A stretch of DNA of 64,000 nt from Ottelia alismoides (GCA_037367405.1 JAZKJV010008261.1:1364001-1428000); one strand, 5' to 3'; positions 11,713 through 23,520 are shown, counted from the stretch's first letter. Program-made: numbers and translations. The notes: a model not told the origin generated them from the sequence alone.

Positions 11713-12325
11713 TGTTGAGAGAGATTTTTGAGGTTTTAAAATCAGATGTGAAGTAAAAGTGTAGTGGTCATTGACCCAAAGAATCCTGCAACAAAAAAAT
11801 TTATTTTCTTCTCAAGTTGAAATAATTACAGAAAAATTTGTAGCAAGAGGAATTTTGCTATTTAATTTACTTATATAGCTAACATGATCGAACTCAAGGA
11901 GGCTACAATTCCTGAGGGTTATTCAAATAATAAAAAAAAACAATAAAAAGTAAAAGGGAATCTCAAATGCAAACTATCTTAGTTTTTTTGGAATTTTTAT
12001 CTTTTTAATTTTTTATTTACAAATCATTTTTTGGATTTTCTGATTAATGACTCTATCTGCCCCTACTTTATTCCTAGTCGATCAGGTCAAGTCTTGACCT
12101 TCTCTCAGAGTTTGGGTTAGCCTGTATCTATTACATATATATAGTCTTTTTTCTATTTGCTTTATTATTCCTTTTTTTTCTTTATTTATTTTAGGTTAAA
12201 ATAGTAATAAATGTACAATATTTACACACAGATGCAAGTTAGTAAGAATATGGAGTTAGCATGTGTTTTATAAGTGACTTTAAGCTAAAATAAATGAATA
12301 ATGATGATGTAATGCAGATTCATCA
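11713..12325 (-). repeat. 5' LTR of A1, internally deleted
   Basis: The first part (12325 down to about 12010) matches the start of the A1 3' LTR and of the A3 LTR. The last part (about 12000 down to 11713) matches the end of the A3 LTR (32600-32858), including 'gaataaccctcgggaattg'-like sequence. A full LTR of this family is about 3.47 kb (see A3), so roughly 2.8 kb is missing from the middle. The LTR ends TCAACA before the primer-binding site. Confidence 0.85.
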
Positions 12326-12479
12326 CACACCCATTTGACGAGCTGGCCAAAGGGCAGGCTACGATAACTCATTCCTTAAATTTATCATCCCAGACCCGAC
12401 TCATGAATGGGTTGGGTGGACAGGCACCCGACACACTTGCAAGGTCTAGCCTTCTCACCTTCAACACTTTGAGGTGCTA

Positions 12480-13265
12480 TCCCTTTAGATAGGTTAATAC
12501 CTTGTCTTAAAGGATGAAGCCTATCTTGGAGTTATCCTTGTAGAATCATCACAAGATATATCAATATCGTAATATTCCCAATGCCTCTTTTTCTATTTGT
12601 GAACTGCTTCAGAACCAAGATATAAGAAACACCCTCAAGATCATTCTTCTTAAAAATATGTGACAACCAGATCTTAACACTAATCATTATTCTTACATAA
12701 TTCTCAATTATTGGGATGTCTTCTACATAAATCATGATGATCACAATGTCACTCCTACTAAGTTTATTGTATGCATATGAAACATCAAGAATCTGAATGA
12801 GATCAAAACTTTTTATGATTTAATCCAATCAGATGTTCAACTACTAGATGCTTGTCTAAAGCCATAAATGGATTTCGTTAGCTTGCATATATTGTCTTCC
12901 TCTCTTTTGAAGATATGGGGCTGCTCCGTGTAGATATACCCATCTTCATATCTATTAAGGAACACAGTCTTGCTATCTATCTGCCAGACATTGGAGTTAA
13001 GTTACACAGTTGTAGATAGCAATATCCTAATGGACTTAAGTATGTCCACATGAGAGAACGTCTTCATAATAAATGGTGTCTTCTTTATGTGTGTAGCTCT
13101 TGACTACGAGACATGCCTTGAAGGTATCTACCTTCCTATCGGGTCCCATTTACCCCTTTATGCGGATCTTCAAGGGTCCACATATCATTTTCTTACATGG
13201 AATCTATTTTAAACTCCGTTGCTACCATCCATCTTTCTATGTCATTATGAGTTCCTGAGGATCAC
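12480..13265 (-). pseudogene. Ty1/copia reverse transcriptase remnant
   Basis: The minus strand keeps recognisable Ty1/copia RT blocks in several frames. They are MWTLEDPHKGV (near 13180), FKACLVVKSYTHKED (near 13110), an NKLTKSIYGFRQAS-like block (near 12870), the catalytic box as YVEDI (complement at 12715-12729, first Asp of YVDD replaced by Glu), EGVSYILVLKQF (near 12630) and a LRQGINLSKG-like end (near 12500). The best open piece is 12532-12744. Integrase and gag parts were not found nearby. It is an old fragment unrelated to the Ty3/gypsy elements around it. Confidence 0.8.
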
Positions 13266-14332
13266 AATAACACCATGGGATGAATAATGTATCGACGGTA
13301 GTTTGATATTTTTTGTGGAATAATACTAAGCACAACACAACCAATCAATCAATCAAATACACACATTGCACATGATGTTTACGTGGAAACAAAACTAGGT
13401 AAAAAGCAATACTTGAATTACTTGACTTAGTATTTCTCGATTAGCCGAGCCAACCAACCGATTAACTATAAAGCTTGAGATATTTATGTGGATATCTCAA
13501 CCGTTTACAAAAGCATGCAACCTCACAACTTTGAATCAGATACCAAAGTCAACACTACATGTCAAACATTACAACAATTATCGAGGGTTGACTATCTTCG
13601 ACTATCTTCAAACTTCTTCATTATCTAAGACCACAATAACTTTTTTTTGCAATATCACAAATAACTCTCAAAGACAAGTGCAATGATTGCACGTATAATT
13701 GCGGATATATTCTCAAATATAAGTACACACAATTATATCACATATAACACGTGCTAAACAAGCAATAATATATCACATAATATATATCACTGGAACTTGA
13801 AGGTTGCCAAAGAAGTTCTGACTATAATTAGAAGAACTCAAAGAACAGATGGTGATCGAGCATTGTTAACTTGAATACCTTTCTCAAACAAAGCTATTTT
13901 TTAGAAAATATTCTCCTTGAAATATCAAATAATTCAAAGAACAAGAGGGAGAATAATAAACTACTGCTTAGAAATAATCTCTTGCTTCAATAAAGACTAG
14001 TGAGAGCAGTTGTCATGACTAGTGTGTGTTCTAATGTAGACATGAGGTCTCTTGTGTAGGGGTTCAATAATTATGCCCATTGGAAACAAAATAGGCAATA
14101 AATCAGTGAAGTTACAAGATATGATCGATAAATGGATAAGTATGATCATTTAGTTCAATATAATCGATCATGACAAAGTTATGGTTGGTCATTTAATGAT
14201 CGTTAAGTTGTCTAGCTAAAAAATATGATCGATAATGAAAATAAGTTAGTTGATCATATGTTGTCGATTGGTGAAAATAGATGGTCGCTTAAGGCTCAAG
14301 GTTGATGGATCATTGTTGAAATCTTTGACGAT
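13266..14332. other. Unassigned AT-rich stretch
   Basis: No coding region, RNA gene or clear LTR was recognised. The part 14100-14330 is rich in ATGATCGAT and TGATCAT words. It lies between the copia remnant and the LTR start at 14333 and may be flanking DNA or more of the copia element. Confidence 0.4.
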
Positions 14333-16128
14333 TGATGAATCACCAATTCATCATCTTTATTCTTTCATTTTGGCTTAAAATCTTTAGTAAAATACATGTA
14401 AATAACACTAATTCTCATCCTTTAATAATCTAACATCATTTGTTAGTATTGTATATTTAGTACTTATTTATACCCAAAACAAAAGAATTATCAAGAAAAG
14501 AAAAAAAGAAATAAAGAAGGTTGTATAACTAAAAATAAATAATTTTATTTATTACATAGGTATAATATACCTATAATGCACTTATGTGTATTTATTTATT
14601 CCACTTAATAAATTCATAAATATAAAATAAAAATATATTTAAAACCCTTAAACTATTATTTAAATAAATTAAATATAAAATAATATGTATATTTGTATAA
14701 ATAAATATATAAAAATATGTATATCTCGTATATCGGTAAGTTATATCTCTAAAAATATGTATTTAATTAATTTACCTATTTAAATTAACTTATTTTAATT
14801 TATTAAAAATCTCTCAGTATATTTTATTAGTTTATAAACATTTCTATTTTAATAATTTTTTAATTTAAAAAATTTCATAATTTATTTATTTTTTCTATTT
14901 TGTCATGTAGTCTATCTTGTCATATTCTGCGCTCTTCTCATTTATCCAGATAGGAGTGTTGACCTCCAATCAACTCTCCAATCTACCTCTTGACCCGAAT
15001 CCGCTTTATCATACCAGATTCTTCAACCATTTATTCCACTCGATTCTTATACCAATTTGCCCCAAATTCTTTGCCTAATTAGCAAGCGTAGATCTTATAT
15101 CCATGCCCGAGTCAAATTTAACCATATATTGCCTCGGTTCGCATGCTTTCCCAATAAGAAATCTCACTCCTCTTCCCATCTATAAAAGCACCTCCATGTA
15201 CCCATTCCTCTTTGATCCATCTTTCAAATCAGAATACCACCTAGAACACCACCTAGGGACTGAGCTTCATGACAGGAAGCTTCGCCCTTTGTTCTGAGTG
15301 AAGAAGTGGATGATCAGGTGAGATCCATCGTTGGCTAGAGCTCTGCCATTGTGATGAGCCTCCGCATGACATACACACGTGCATTCGAGGAGAAAACCTT
15401 CCCCAATCCATTACCTTTGATTATAGGCATTCATATTGTGATTTTAATGCAATTTGATTCCCATTTAGTTCTGATTCAAGATCTATAGCTAAGTTGCATA
15501 TTAGGTCTCTGATCTGTTGGATCGGAGGTCAAATCCACTGTGTTTTGATCCCAAACGATCACTGATATCTTCATCATTCGATTTCGCTTCTTCGCAAACT
15601 CTTTCGTGAGCTAATCATATATTTACGCCTCATATCAAATATGAAATTTTCGATCCTTTTCCTTTACATATACAAAGAATCGATCCATCCCTTTCCCCAC
15701 CATTTTTCTTGCCAGTAACACCTCTACCAAGATTGGGAATGCTTCAAGTAGCTTTTGGTAACTTATATGTACCTAGAAGACAAGTTTGGGTGTGAATCGA
15801 GCGTTATTTGCATCTCCAGCAGCAAGTAGAGAAGGAGCTCATATAGATCTCCAAACAATGACATCCAGACCTCGGATCAATAGTCAACTAGCATGGATTC
15901 ATCGCAACAATCTTTTGGCACCTTTTCAACATAGATCAGACTCAAATCGAGCGAGATCTGGCCGATCAAAGCTCGACTAGTGAAGCATTCATAAGTGTTC
16001 TTCCAACATACTTCTGATCCGTTTAATCGAGAACTCAAGTGTCATATTCCATCCTGACCATTGTTTCATGCCCAAAAGGTCACATCCAATCAGATCCAAG
16101 CATTCATCACAACCATTCGCCACATGCA
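14333..16128 (+). repeat. LTR of A4, 5' part
   Basis: Starts with the palindromic LTR terminus TGATGAAT-n5-ATTCATCA and has the same architecture as the A2 LTR: an AT-rich first kilobase, then a GC-richer island from about 14930. The 'gttgacctccaatcaactctcc' region parallels 'gttgacccccggtcaactctcc' of A2. It stops at 16128, where A3 begins. The LTR end at 42933-44234 continues the same architecture, so the two parts probably formed one LTR (about 3.1 kb kept) before A3 inserted. Confidence 0.65.
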
Positions 16129-16204
16129 TGATTCATGAATATGCATTTCATCATCTTTCTTCATTTATTTTAGCATAAAATCCCTTATAAAACACCTGTA
16201 TATA
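16129..16204 (+). repeat. Start of the A3 5' LTR, cut off by A2
   Basis: About 76 bp aligning with the start of the A1 LTR (shared TTCATTTATTTTAGC and TCCCTTATAAA-like words). The alignment resumes immediately after A2 at 29467 (CTTACTAACTTG near 29485). The last five bases, ATATA at 16200-16204, are repeated at 29462-29466. The exact LTR start (16129 or 16136) is uncertain. Confidence 0.82.
16200..16204. repeat. Target-site duplication of A2, left copy
   Basis: ATATA, repeated exactly at 29462-29466. A five-base duplication is standard for Ty3/gypsy integrase. Confidence 0.9.
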
Positions 16205-19200
16205 TGATGAATACCCATTCATCACTCTTTATTATTTTATTTTATCTATAAAACCCTTGCAAAACATCATGTATATGTGTATAAAAAGAATAAATTATTA
16301 AATTGCATGCATTGTGTAAATATGCATATTTAGCATGTTTTTGTGCATAAATAAAAGAATAAAGAAATAAAATAAAAATAGGGAGATATTTAGAATAAAT
16401 ATTGAGCGACCTAATCCCAAGGGAGGGCTCAGTATGGGCCTGACCGCAAGAGAACCCAAGTAGAGAGAGATAGGGAGGCTCATGTGTTTGTACATATACC
16501 TGTAAATAAATAAAATTTATTTTCCTCTTATTCAAAATAAAAATGGGTGTATATTTATTTGTATATATTTGTAAATATAAAATTAAAATAAAATGGGAAA
16601 AACAAAACAAAAATAAAAAGAAATAAAATTCCTTCTTTATTTTACATAGACCATGTGCATAAAACCACGTATCTATTTATTTTTCTCTTGTAAATAAATA
16701 AATAAATAAATAAAAATATAATAAAAATATTTCCACATCCCTTATTTCATGGTGTAAATAAATAAAATAAAAATTAGAAAAATAAAAATAAAATAAAAAG
16801 AAATAAAATAAAATCAATTTCCATCCTTGTACATATACCATGTATATATGTATATAAAACTATTTATTATCACCTTGTAAATAAATAATTAAAGACCCAT
16901 AAAAATATTTTCACATCCCTTATTTCATGGTGTAAATAAATAAAATAAAAAATAGAAAAATAAAAATACAATAAAAAGAAATAAAATAAAATCAAATTCC
17001 AACCTTGTATATATGCCATGTATATATGTATATAAAACTATTTTCTTAACCCTTGTAAATAATTAGGAAAAATAAAAAAATACCCTATTATTCGAAATTT
17101 TATTCTATAAATAAATAAAATATAAAATTGGAAAAATTGTATAAAAATAAATAATAAAAATTAAAAATCAAAAATTCATATTGTATATACTTATATATAA
17201 TAATACTATATTGTAAATACATTATTTTTATTTCAAAAAAAATAAAAATCACAATAAAATAATTTGAAAATAAATAAACATTTTTCATGTTTTAAATTTT
17301 TCGAAATTAATTCATTTAATATTTTTAATTGAATTTTCAATTATTTAATAAAATCTGATTTCTGATTGGTCCACGGAGATTGTTGACCCCCGGTCAACTC
17401 TCCCCCGCGGACCCTCTTCTCACGGATCTGGGTGTCTGACCCAATTTCTCATCTTTTTCCCCGCTCGATCCGACCACCAAATACCCAAACCCCGGGCTCC
17501 ATTTGATCCTCCTTCATCCGAGACCCTCGCCCGGGGTTGAGCCTAGGGATCCGTGCTTCATGCATCCATGCTCGATTCCATCTAGCCGGACCCTTCACCA
17601 TATTTAACCAAACCTTCGACCAGCTTTTCACGCCATCTTTGGCCTTCCCCCTCGATGCCAGTGACCTCCTCTTCTTCGCCAGAGTGACAGCAGCGCGGAG
17701 GAGAGTAGCAGCGAGGCCCGGGCAGCCGGGAACCATTGATCCAGCGATATCACCGCCGTGCACCGCCGCGGGGTGCGCCAAGCCTCGGGAAGCGATGATC
17801 CCTTGAGGCCATGACCCGCGGAGCTCTCTGAGCTCCAGCACAGTTGACCACGCCTACCAGGTAGCTTCGATCGTCTGTAGGATAACTTAGATTTAGATTT
17901 TTAGTTTTTAGTTCTTTTAGCTCCGTCGCCATCGCCAGCCACCTCCGGCCGTCCCCTCGCCCGAGGGTGTCGCCCTGACGCATATACTCGCCCATTTCAC
18001 CCCTAACTTGGTCGAGGTAGTTTTCCCTCGACCAAGGAGCTGTTCTGTGCACTTTACAGGTCGAAGGAGGCCCATCTGAGGGTCTGAGTGTTCAGCACAG
18101 TAGCTCCCAGCCTCCGCCGTCGCCGGGCCACTCCGGTGGTCGTCAGCCTCATCAGAGGCATCCACTAGCTGCGGACCATCGAGGTGAAGCTTTCCCCCAC
18201 TCCAGCAGCTCCAGAGGACGTCTCCACCGCGCGCATTGGGCCGTCGAAACTCGCCGGCGAGCAGTTCTTGGAGACCCTCCAGTCGCCGTCCGATCGACCT
18301 CCCGCTCCAGATCTGATCGGAGCCGTCTATTCACGAGCAGCTTACACCGTTTGATCCGTCTGGGAGCTGATCTGGACCGCACGTCTATACGAAGAGGCGC
18401 CCCAATATTCACCACCGTTCGATCTACACGTGGCGCGATCATCACCGTCCATGCAGGCGAAGGATTAGCCGCGTAGCAGCCACCATCAGATCCTCCACGT
18501 GGCAGGCCCTCAACCGTCAGATCCGAGCCAGAGTTCTTCGAAGAGGCGCAGCGCCCCTCAGCCTTCCGATCTCACACGTTCACGCCTCCAGCCCTCGGAT
18601 AATAAGTGGGGTAATTTATTCTTAGGCCCCTTAGTTTATTGCATTTACTTTTTAGTCCTATAAATATTTTATCCTGTTGTTTTTATTTTGTAAAAATTGC
18701 ATTGAGGACCTTCTTGTTTCCTTTATTTGCATATCAGTCCCTGTATATGGTAACCACGTGCGTCGACACTTGAGATTCTGGGCATTTTGCATATTTTATC
18801 CTCTATTCCTAGCGTGTTATAGTTTGATACTTTTTAAATAGGAATTGCAAAATACCCCTCCATGTCTGGATCACGTGTCTGGCACGTGTTTTGTGGGACT
18901 TTTGCATGATGGGCCCCTGAGCTTTTTACACGAGTTATGATTTGGCCCCTGGAAATAACTTTTCTTGCATTTGGGTCCTGTGCATTGTATGCTTCTCTCT
19001 TATTTAAATAAAATACCAAATTAAGTCCAAATCACGTGAAAATTGGATACGTGGCTCCTACCACTGTGTAAATTTTTCACCAAAAATTTGGTACATTTTT
19101 TAGGTGTTTTGGTGTTTTTAAAAATTCAAAAATTATTGTTTTTCCATCTATCCAGTTTATAAAATCATAAAAAATATAAAAACTATTTTCAAAATTCCAA

Positions 19201-19960
19201 AAAAATTAAGTTTTGTTTGTTTTTGTGTGTTTGATTTTCTATGTATTTTTGGCGATTTTTGGATATAGCAAAACCTTAAAAATTAGAAAACACTTAAAAA
19301 CTTATAAAAATTCTAAAAATTGTAGAAAAATAAAAAATTCATAACTCTTTTTCCAAATTTTTCTTTTTATTTATATTTTTCATAAAAATACCTCCAGGCT
19401 ATTATATGACCATTTGATATTTTTCATGGCCCTTTGAAGCCTGGCTGGACAGTTTACTACTTTTTTTGCCTTCTTTTATTTTTAGAAAATTTTGTAAAAA
19501 TTATAAAAATCTCAAAAATTCACCAAAAATAGTTAAAACCTAAAAAACATAAAAATATTTTTGTTTGAATTTTTGGAGCTTTTTAGAGTGTTTAAAAAAA
19601 TTGTTGGTTGTGATTGTTTTTATTTTTTTATTATTTTCCTTCATTATTAAAATTCCAAAAAAAATATAAAAATATTTAAAAACCACCAAAAATACTTGTT
19701 TTTGTTTTCTTTTATTTCTGACTACTTCGTAGGCCGCGAGGCCAACTCGTGCTCCCTGAGTCCGAGCCTGAGTACTACACTAGGCTAATCTCATAGCCAG
19801 GGCCACTATTTTTGCTTTTATTGATTTTATATCTCTGTTTGGTGGTCTGATCTCTATTTTTCTTGATTGACCGATTTTCTCTCTCGATCCGGGTGACAAC
19901 GAACCGAGAGTGATTATTTATACCTGATCCCGGATTGATTGAGAGATTTTCGGCTCATCA
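16205..19960 (+). repeat. 5' LTR of A2
   Basis: 3,756 bp, starting with TGATGAAT-ACCC-ATTCATCA and ending GGCTCATCA, three bases before the primer-binding site. The layout is an AT-rich block (16205-17350), a GC-rich island (about 17360-18600) and an AT-rich block with many 'aaaaattcaaaa' words (to 19720). In the first 110 aligned bases it differs from the 3' LTR at five positions. Open frames in the island (for example 17537-17806) are not conserved with any protein I recognise. Confidence 0.95.
17360..18600 (+). other. GC-rich, CpG-rich island of the A2 5' LTR
   Basis: Sharply GC-richer than its flanks. Near the end it holds repeats of a module that reads roughly CCRTYNGATCY then CACGTGGC (18415-18437, 18483-18504, and a damaged copy near 18561-18585). 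More CACGTG (G-box) words follow near 18755, 18870-18885 and 19033. This is a plausible promoter/enhancer region of the LTR. No gene is recognised. Confidence 0.6.
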
Positions 19961-19963
19961 GAA

Positions 19964-19981
19964 TGGCGCCGTTGCCGGGGA
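19964..19981 (+). other. Primer-binding site of A2
   Basis: TGGCGCCGTTGCCGGGGA, 18 of 18 complementary to the 3' end (including CCA) of plant tRNA-Asp(GUC), three bases after the LTR end. It is the best preserved primer site in the window. Confidence 0.93.
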
Positions 19982-21370
19982 GCACGGCTTAGTAGTCGGT
20001 TTTATTTTCATTTTGTTTTGTTTTCTTTTTTGCGGCTTTCCACGTCTTTTGTTTGCCCGCGGCTTTTCGCGGCTTTCTATTTCTTTTATTTTCTTTTTTA
20101 TTTTATTTTATTTTATTTTATTTTATTTTGTTTTTGTTTGTTTTTATTTTGGGTGTTTATTTTGTTTCTGCATATAGTTACTTTTATTTTATTTTTATAT
20201 ATAATAATCTGGTCTGTGACACTCTTCTTGTTTCTTGCGAGGGCCCGAGGATCGAGGCAGCTCTTCTCGAAGAGCCGACGCAACCACGGGTGTCGAAGGT
20301 GGCTCTCTTCTCTACAGAGCCGCAGGAGGACGCGAGGAGCGAGCAGGAGTGCGAGAGCCGCGGAATAGCCGTGGAGTAGTATAGCTTAGATTAGGTTTAT
20401 TTTTTGCAGAGCATTTATTATTGTAATAATACAGGTACCCAGATTCTCAGAGAGACTTGTGATTGCGGGGTCTGTTTTGCCGAGCACTGGTATGCTCAGG
20501 GGACCCCATCACTTTTTTGGTTTTTGTCGCCTTTTCTTTTTATTTGATTTCACGTGGATTTTTGTGCTTGAGCCCCTAGACTTAGGTTTTTATTTTGTTG
20601 AGACAGGTAGCCTTAGGTCCAAAGCCCTATTAAGAATATCTGTTCATATAGACTGCAATTGGATCTAGGCAAATAAATCAGTGCTTCACTATAATAGAAG
20701 CTTTTGTTTAGGACGGATCTCGCATTGCATCCATATAGGTAGTTTAAATTTATGAGCGGATCATAATTGCATGTAGACTGCTGGAGTCAGGTACGCCATC
20801 TATCTTGTGCATGCATCATTGATTTATCGCACATCAGCTTTCCGCTTCCCTCCCCCTATTTTTCAGGACATAGGAATAAAAGGAAATCGGAAAATTCGTT
20901 AAACGATTTCTGAAAAATACATAAAAAGAAAAACAATAAAATCGGGACTGCTAATCACACTTGACCTAAAAGACACCTCATTGAAAAATCTGTCTTGGGG
21001 AGAGTAACCCCCTCCTTGTTTGGTTTGGATGAGCGAGAGAGTGACCCGCATCCTAGGCTAGAGCCATATCTGATTTCTTAACTGACTACTGGCCTTTTAT
21101 TCGGGACAGTCGGTTGAGATTATTGGATTCCTATCAGCTCACGTAATCGCTTTGAAAGACTGAATTGATCACCTAAATAAAATTGACAAGATAATTGACC
21201 GATCTCTTACAATCTCCAGCTCTGTGTGCGTAGGTGAATCGGGGGTTTTGCTTTTTCATCTTGTGTGATTCCAGATCCCTTCCGCCTTCCCCCTTCTATC
21301 TTCTCTTTCCATTCATCTGTCTCCCACCCACCCTCCCTTCAGCCTTTACTTCTTCTTCTCCTCTACCCTT
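19982..21370 (+). other. 5' leader of A2
   Basis: Untranslated leader. It has a TTTTA microsatellite at about 20097-20130 and an 'agagccg' block at 20240-20350 shared with A1 and A3. The nested hairpin at 20467-20507 has outer arms GGGGTC / GACCCC and inner arms GAGCA / TGCTC. The 18-base box GGGGAGAGTAACCCCCTC (20997-21014) is identical in A3 and A5, and TTGACAAGATAATTGACCG (21183-21201) is identical in A1 and A3. The short T-rich open frames here are not genes. Confidence 0.75.
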
Positions 21371-22372
21371 GGATGATGTATCCCCCTCACTTCATGCCGA
21401 CTCTTGCGGCTTTTTCTCCATCCTCTGACCATCAGTCCAGTCCACCTTCGAGGGAGGTTGGATCCCCGACCAACCTCCCGCTCCCTCCCTCCCTCCCATC
21501 CCTTTCTTTACTCTGGGCATGCTGCACTAGACGTCCGCAGATATCAGATCGAGCAGATGCGAGACCCGAACGATACCATTGCTGAGTTGAGAGTGCACTT
21601 CGTTCGTGATCAGAGAGAGCAGAGGAGATCATCAGATAGATCCGATCCCAGACTGATGGAGGAGTAGATAGGACAGGGAGCTCAGTCAGCTTCTACACGA
21701 GGTCCATTCATCTTGGATTTGGATTTCATTCAGAGACTGTCGACATTTTCAGGAGAGGCGCATGAGGAGCCCTATCTTCACTTGTATGAGTTCGAGGAGT
21801 TTTTCAGAGCACAGTTATATTCAGATATCACTGCAGAGGACCTGATGCTGAGGACCTTCCCATTCACACTTCAAGATAGAGCCATGAGATGGCACAGACG
21901 ATTGGGGAGGAGATTCACTACGTGGGGAGAGCTACGCCGAGTGTTTCTACAGAGATACTTTCCCCAGCGTTGAGCTGATTTGATGCGGTCTTTGATCACT
22001 GACTTTTCAGTAGACCCCCAGGAGCCACTGCATGAGGCATGGCCGAGGTTTCTTGACCTCTTGAGGAGATTTCCATACCATGGACTTCCACTGACAGACC
22101 TTATTCAGATCTCCATGCGGGGGATGACCGCAGAGCAGATAGCACCGGTGATTACCACATGTGGCGGTTCACACCGCAGTTCTGACATTCACCTACTGGA
22201 TACCATCTCGAGCTTACTTTCACAGAGATCATCTTCACGAGATGCCTGGTCGGGACAACACATGAGGACGATGCGCTACCAGTGCGGTGTGTCACATTAC
22301 ATGAGGAGACAGCTTCTACACACCAGCCAGAGGACTTGGATGCTCCAGCACCACAAAGTACAGAGGAGATGA
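21371..22372 (+). pseudogene. gag of A2 (broken)
   Basis: A likely start is at 21375 (MMYPPHFMP). The frame shifts near 21530 into one that reads RDPNDTIAELRVHF and RDQREQRRSSDRSDPRLMEE, a stop at 21665, then LDLDFIQRLSTFSGEAHEE, YLHLYEFEEFFRAQL and RTFPFTLQDRAMRWHRRLG. A single in-frame TGA follows at 21974-21976, then MRSLITDFSVDPQEPLHEAW and LRRFPYHGLP. These match the Athila gag core (compare A1 at 9237-9906). It is a capsid-type protein that packages RNA. The stops and one frameshift make it inactive. Confidence 0.87.
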
Positions 22373-23520
22373 TTGCGATAGCAGAGGTTCTAACCCAGAG
22401 TCTACTCGAGTTTCCATTGGTTTTCCAGCTGGAGTTCGAGGCAACCCCAGAGTTTTAAGTAGACGAGTCTTGGATATCAGATCTTCTGATATTCCAAGAA
22501 ACGGAGGAGCCCCCGCTACTACAACCATTGACTCAGCCACTTCAGTGTCCAGTCCCGGAGGAGTCAGCTTCTTTTCTGCAGAGACACTTCTCGGAGTCCG
22601 ACAAATTCCATGACTCAGCCCAGCAGCCACAATTCGATACGGGACACCACTTTGAGAGACCAGACACAGATAGTCCCATATTCGGGCCTTTTGTCCTCCA
22701 CTTTGACAAGACAGACACACTTGCTAAGGACTAGTTGCCAGCCTGCATTGCCACAGAATGAGGATCAGCCGCAGACACATTGCCAGTCACCGCGGTGTTG
22801 ACCAGTACCTTCTCCTGCTTCTAGATTGCCAAGAGCCACACTTCAGATGATGATGCATCCTGGTGCACTGAGTAGATACTTGACAGCAGCGCAGATACCC
22901 TTCTAGATCCTGATCCTCTATTTCTCACTTCTGATCTTGCATTTCTCCCCAAGGGTTATCTGCGGGAGAATGCCACACACGATGTGTACTCGGTTTCACC
23001 TTCTGAGAGTGTATCCGATCTGGCGGAGCATGAAACCGAGTCTACTGATCATTCTGATTCTGATCTCACCTCGACGACCCTCGCAAGGATGAGCCCATCC
23101 TGGAGATATTCGATGATCTGCCCGATTTTCTTCTATTTCATGCATCAAATATCAGTTTTCTTAGAGAGTCTCCTAATCTTTATTGTCGACACCTTTTTGA
23201 GACATTGATTGACGTGGAGGATTCTATGACTGATCCATCCTTCTCGACGTTTCATTTCTTCGGCTCTACACTTCCACTCCAGTCTGATCCAGAGCCGACG
23301 ATTTCTTTTGCTCTACTGGATCCCGATCACATACTTCCATATCCTTAGCCGGTAGCAGACACCCGCCTGATTGCATATCTGGGTGTCATTTTTTGCACTA
23401 TTGATTTCGTCGATGTTCTCATACCGAGACTGCGACGACAGTACGGCATTCGCCTTACAGATGCCATCCTGAACCTTGACACAACTTTGTCCTAGCCTTT
23501 GCGCCCAGCTAGGGGCGTAA
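22373..23520 (+). pseudogene. Degraded acidic ORF downstream of gag in A2
   Basis: Coding-like but broken. One frame reads QRHFSESDKFHDSAQQPQF and PIFGPFVLHFDKTDTLAKD (22528-22734); another reads YSVSPSESVSDLAEHETEST (22984 on); after a shift near 23090 comes DLPDFLLFHASNISFLRES and SDPEPTISFALLDPDH. It is rich in Ser, Asp and Glu like the spacer of A1 and A3. It has no protease active-site box, no RT motif and no zinc knuckle. A short relative of 22737-22985 lies at 46861-47171. Function unknown. Confidence 0.6.

Larger units (their letters stand above)
1..12325 (-). mobile_element. A1: Athila-type Ty3/gypsy retrotransposon, coding but decayed
   Basis: On the minus strand this element reads 5' LTR (11713-12325), primer-binding site, long leader, gag, linker, protease, acidic spacer, reverse transcriptase, RNase H, integrase, hairpin array, 3' non-coding domain, polypurine tract and 3' LTR (1361 downward, leaving the window). 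The domain order pro-RT-RH-IN and the gag and integrase motifs place it in the Athila group of Ty3/gypsy. The internal region is about 10.35 kb. Several frameshifts and stops break every large gene, so it is not active. It is the same family as A3: LTR ends, leader, proteins and 3' domain align throughout. The far end and any target duplication lie outside the window. Confidence 0.9.

Noticed and set aside
17449..18445. Arg/Gly-rich open frames in the A2 LTR island, partly repeated in the 3' LTR
   Set aside because: Present in both LTRs because the LTR is duplicated. Frames are not kept intact between the two copies and no domain is visible.
20018..20379. Two long Phe/Leu-rich open frames that look like membrane proteins
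   Set aside because: They come from the T-rich leader with a TTTTA microsatellite and have no counterpart in A3 or A5.
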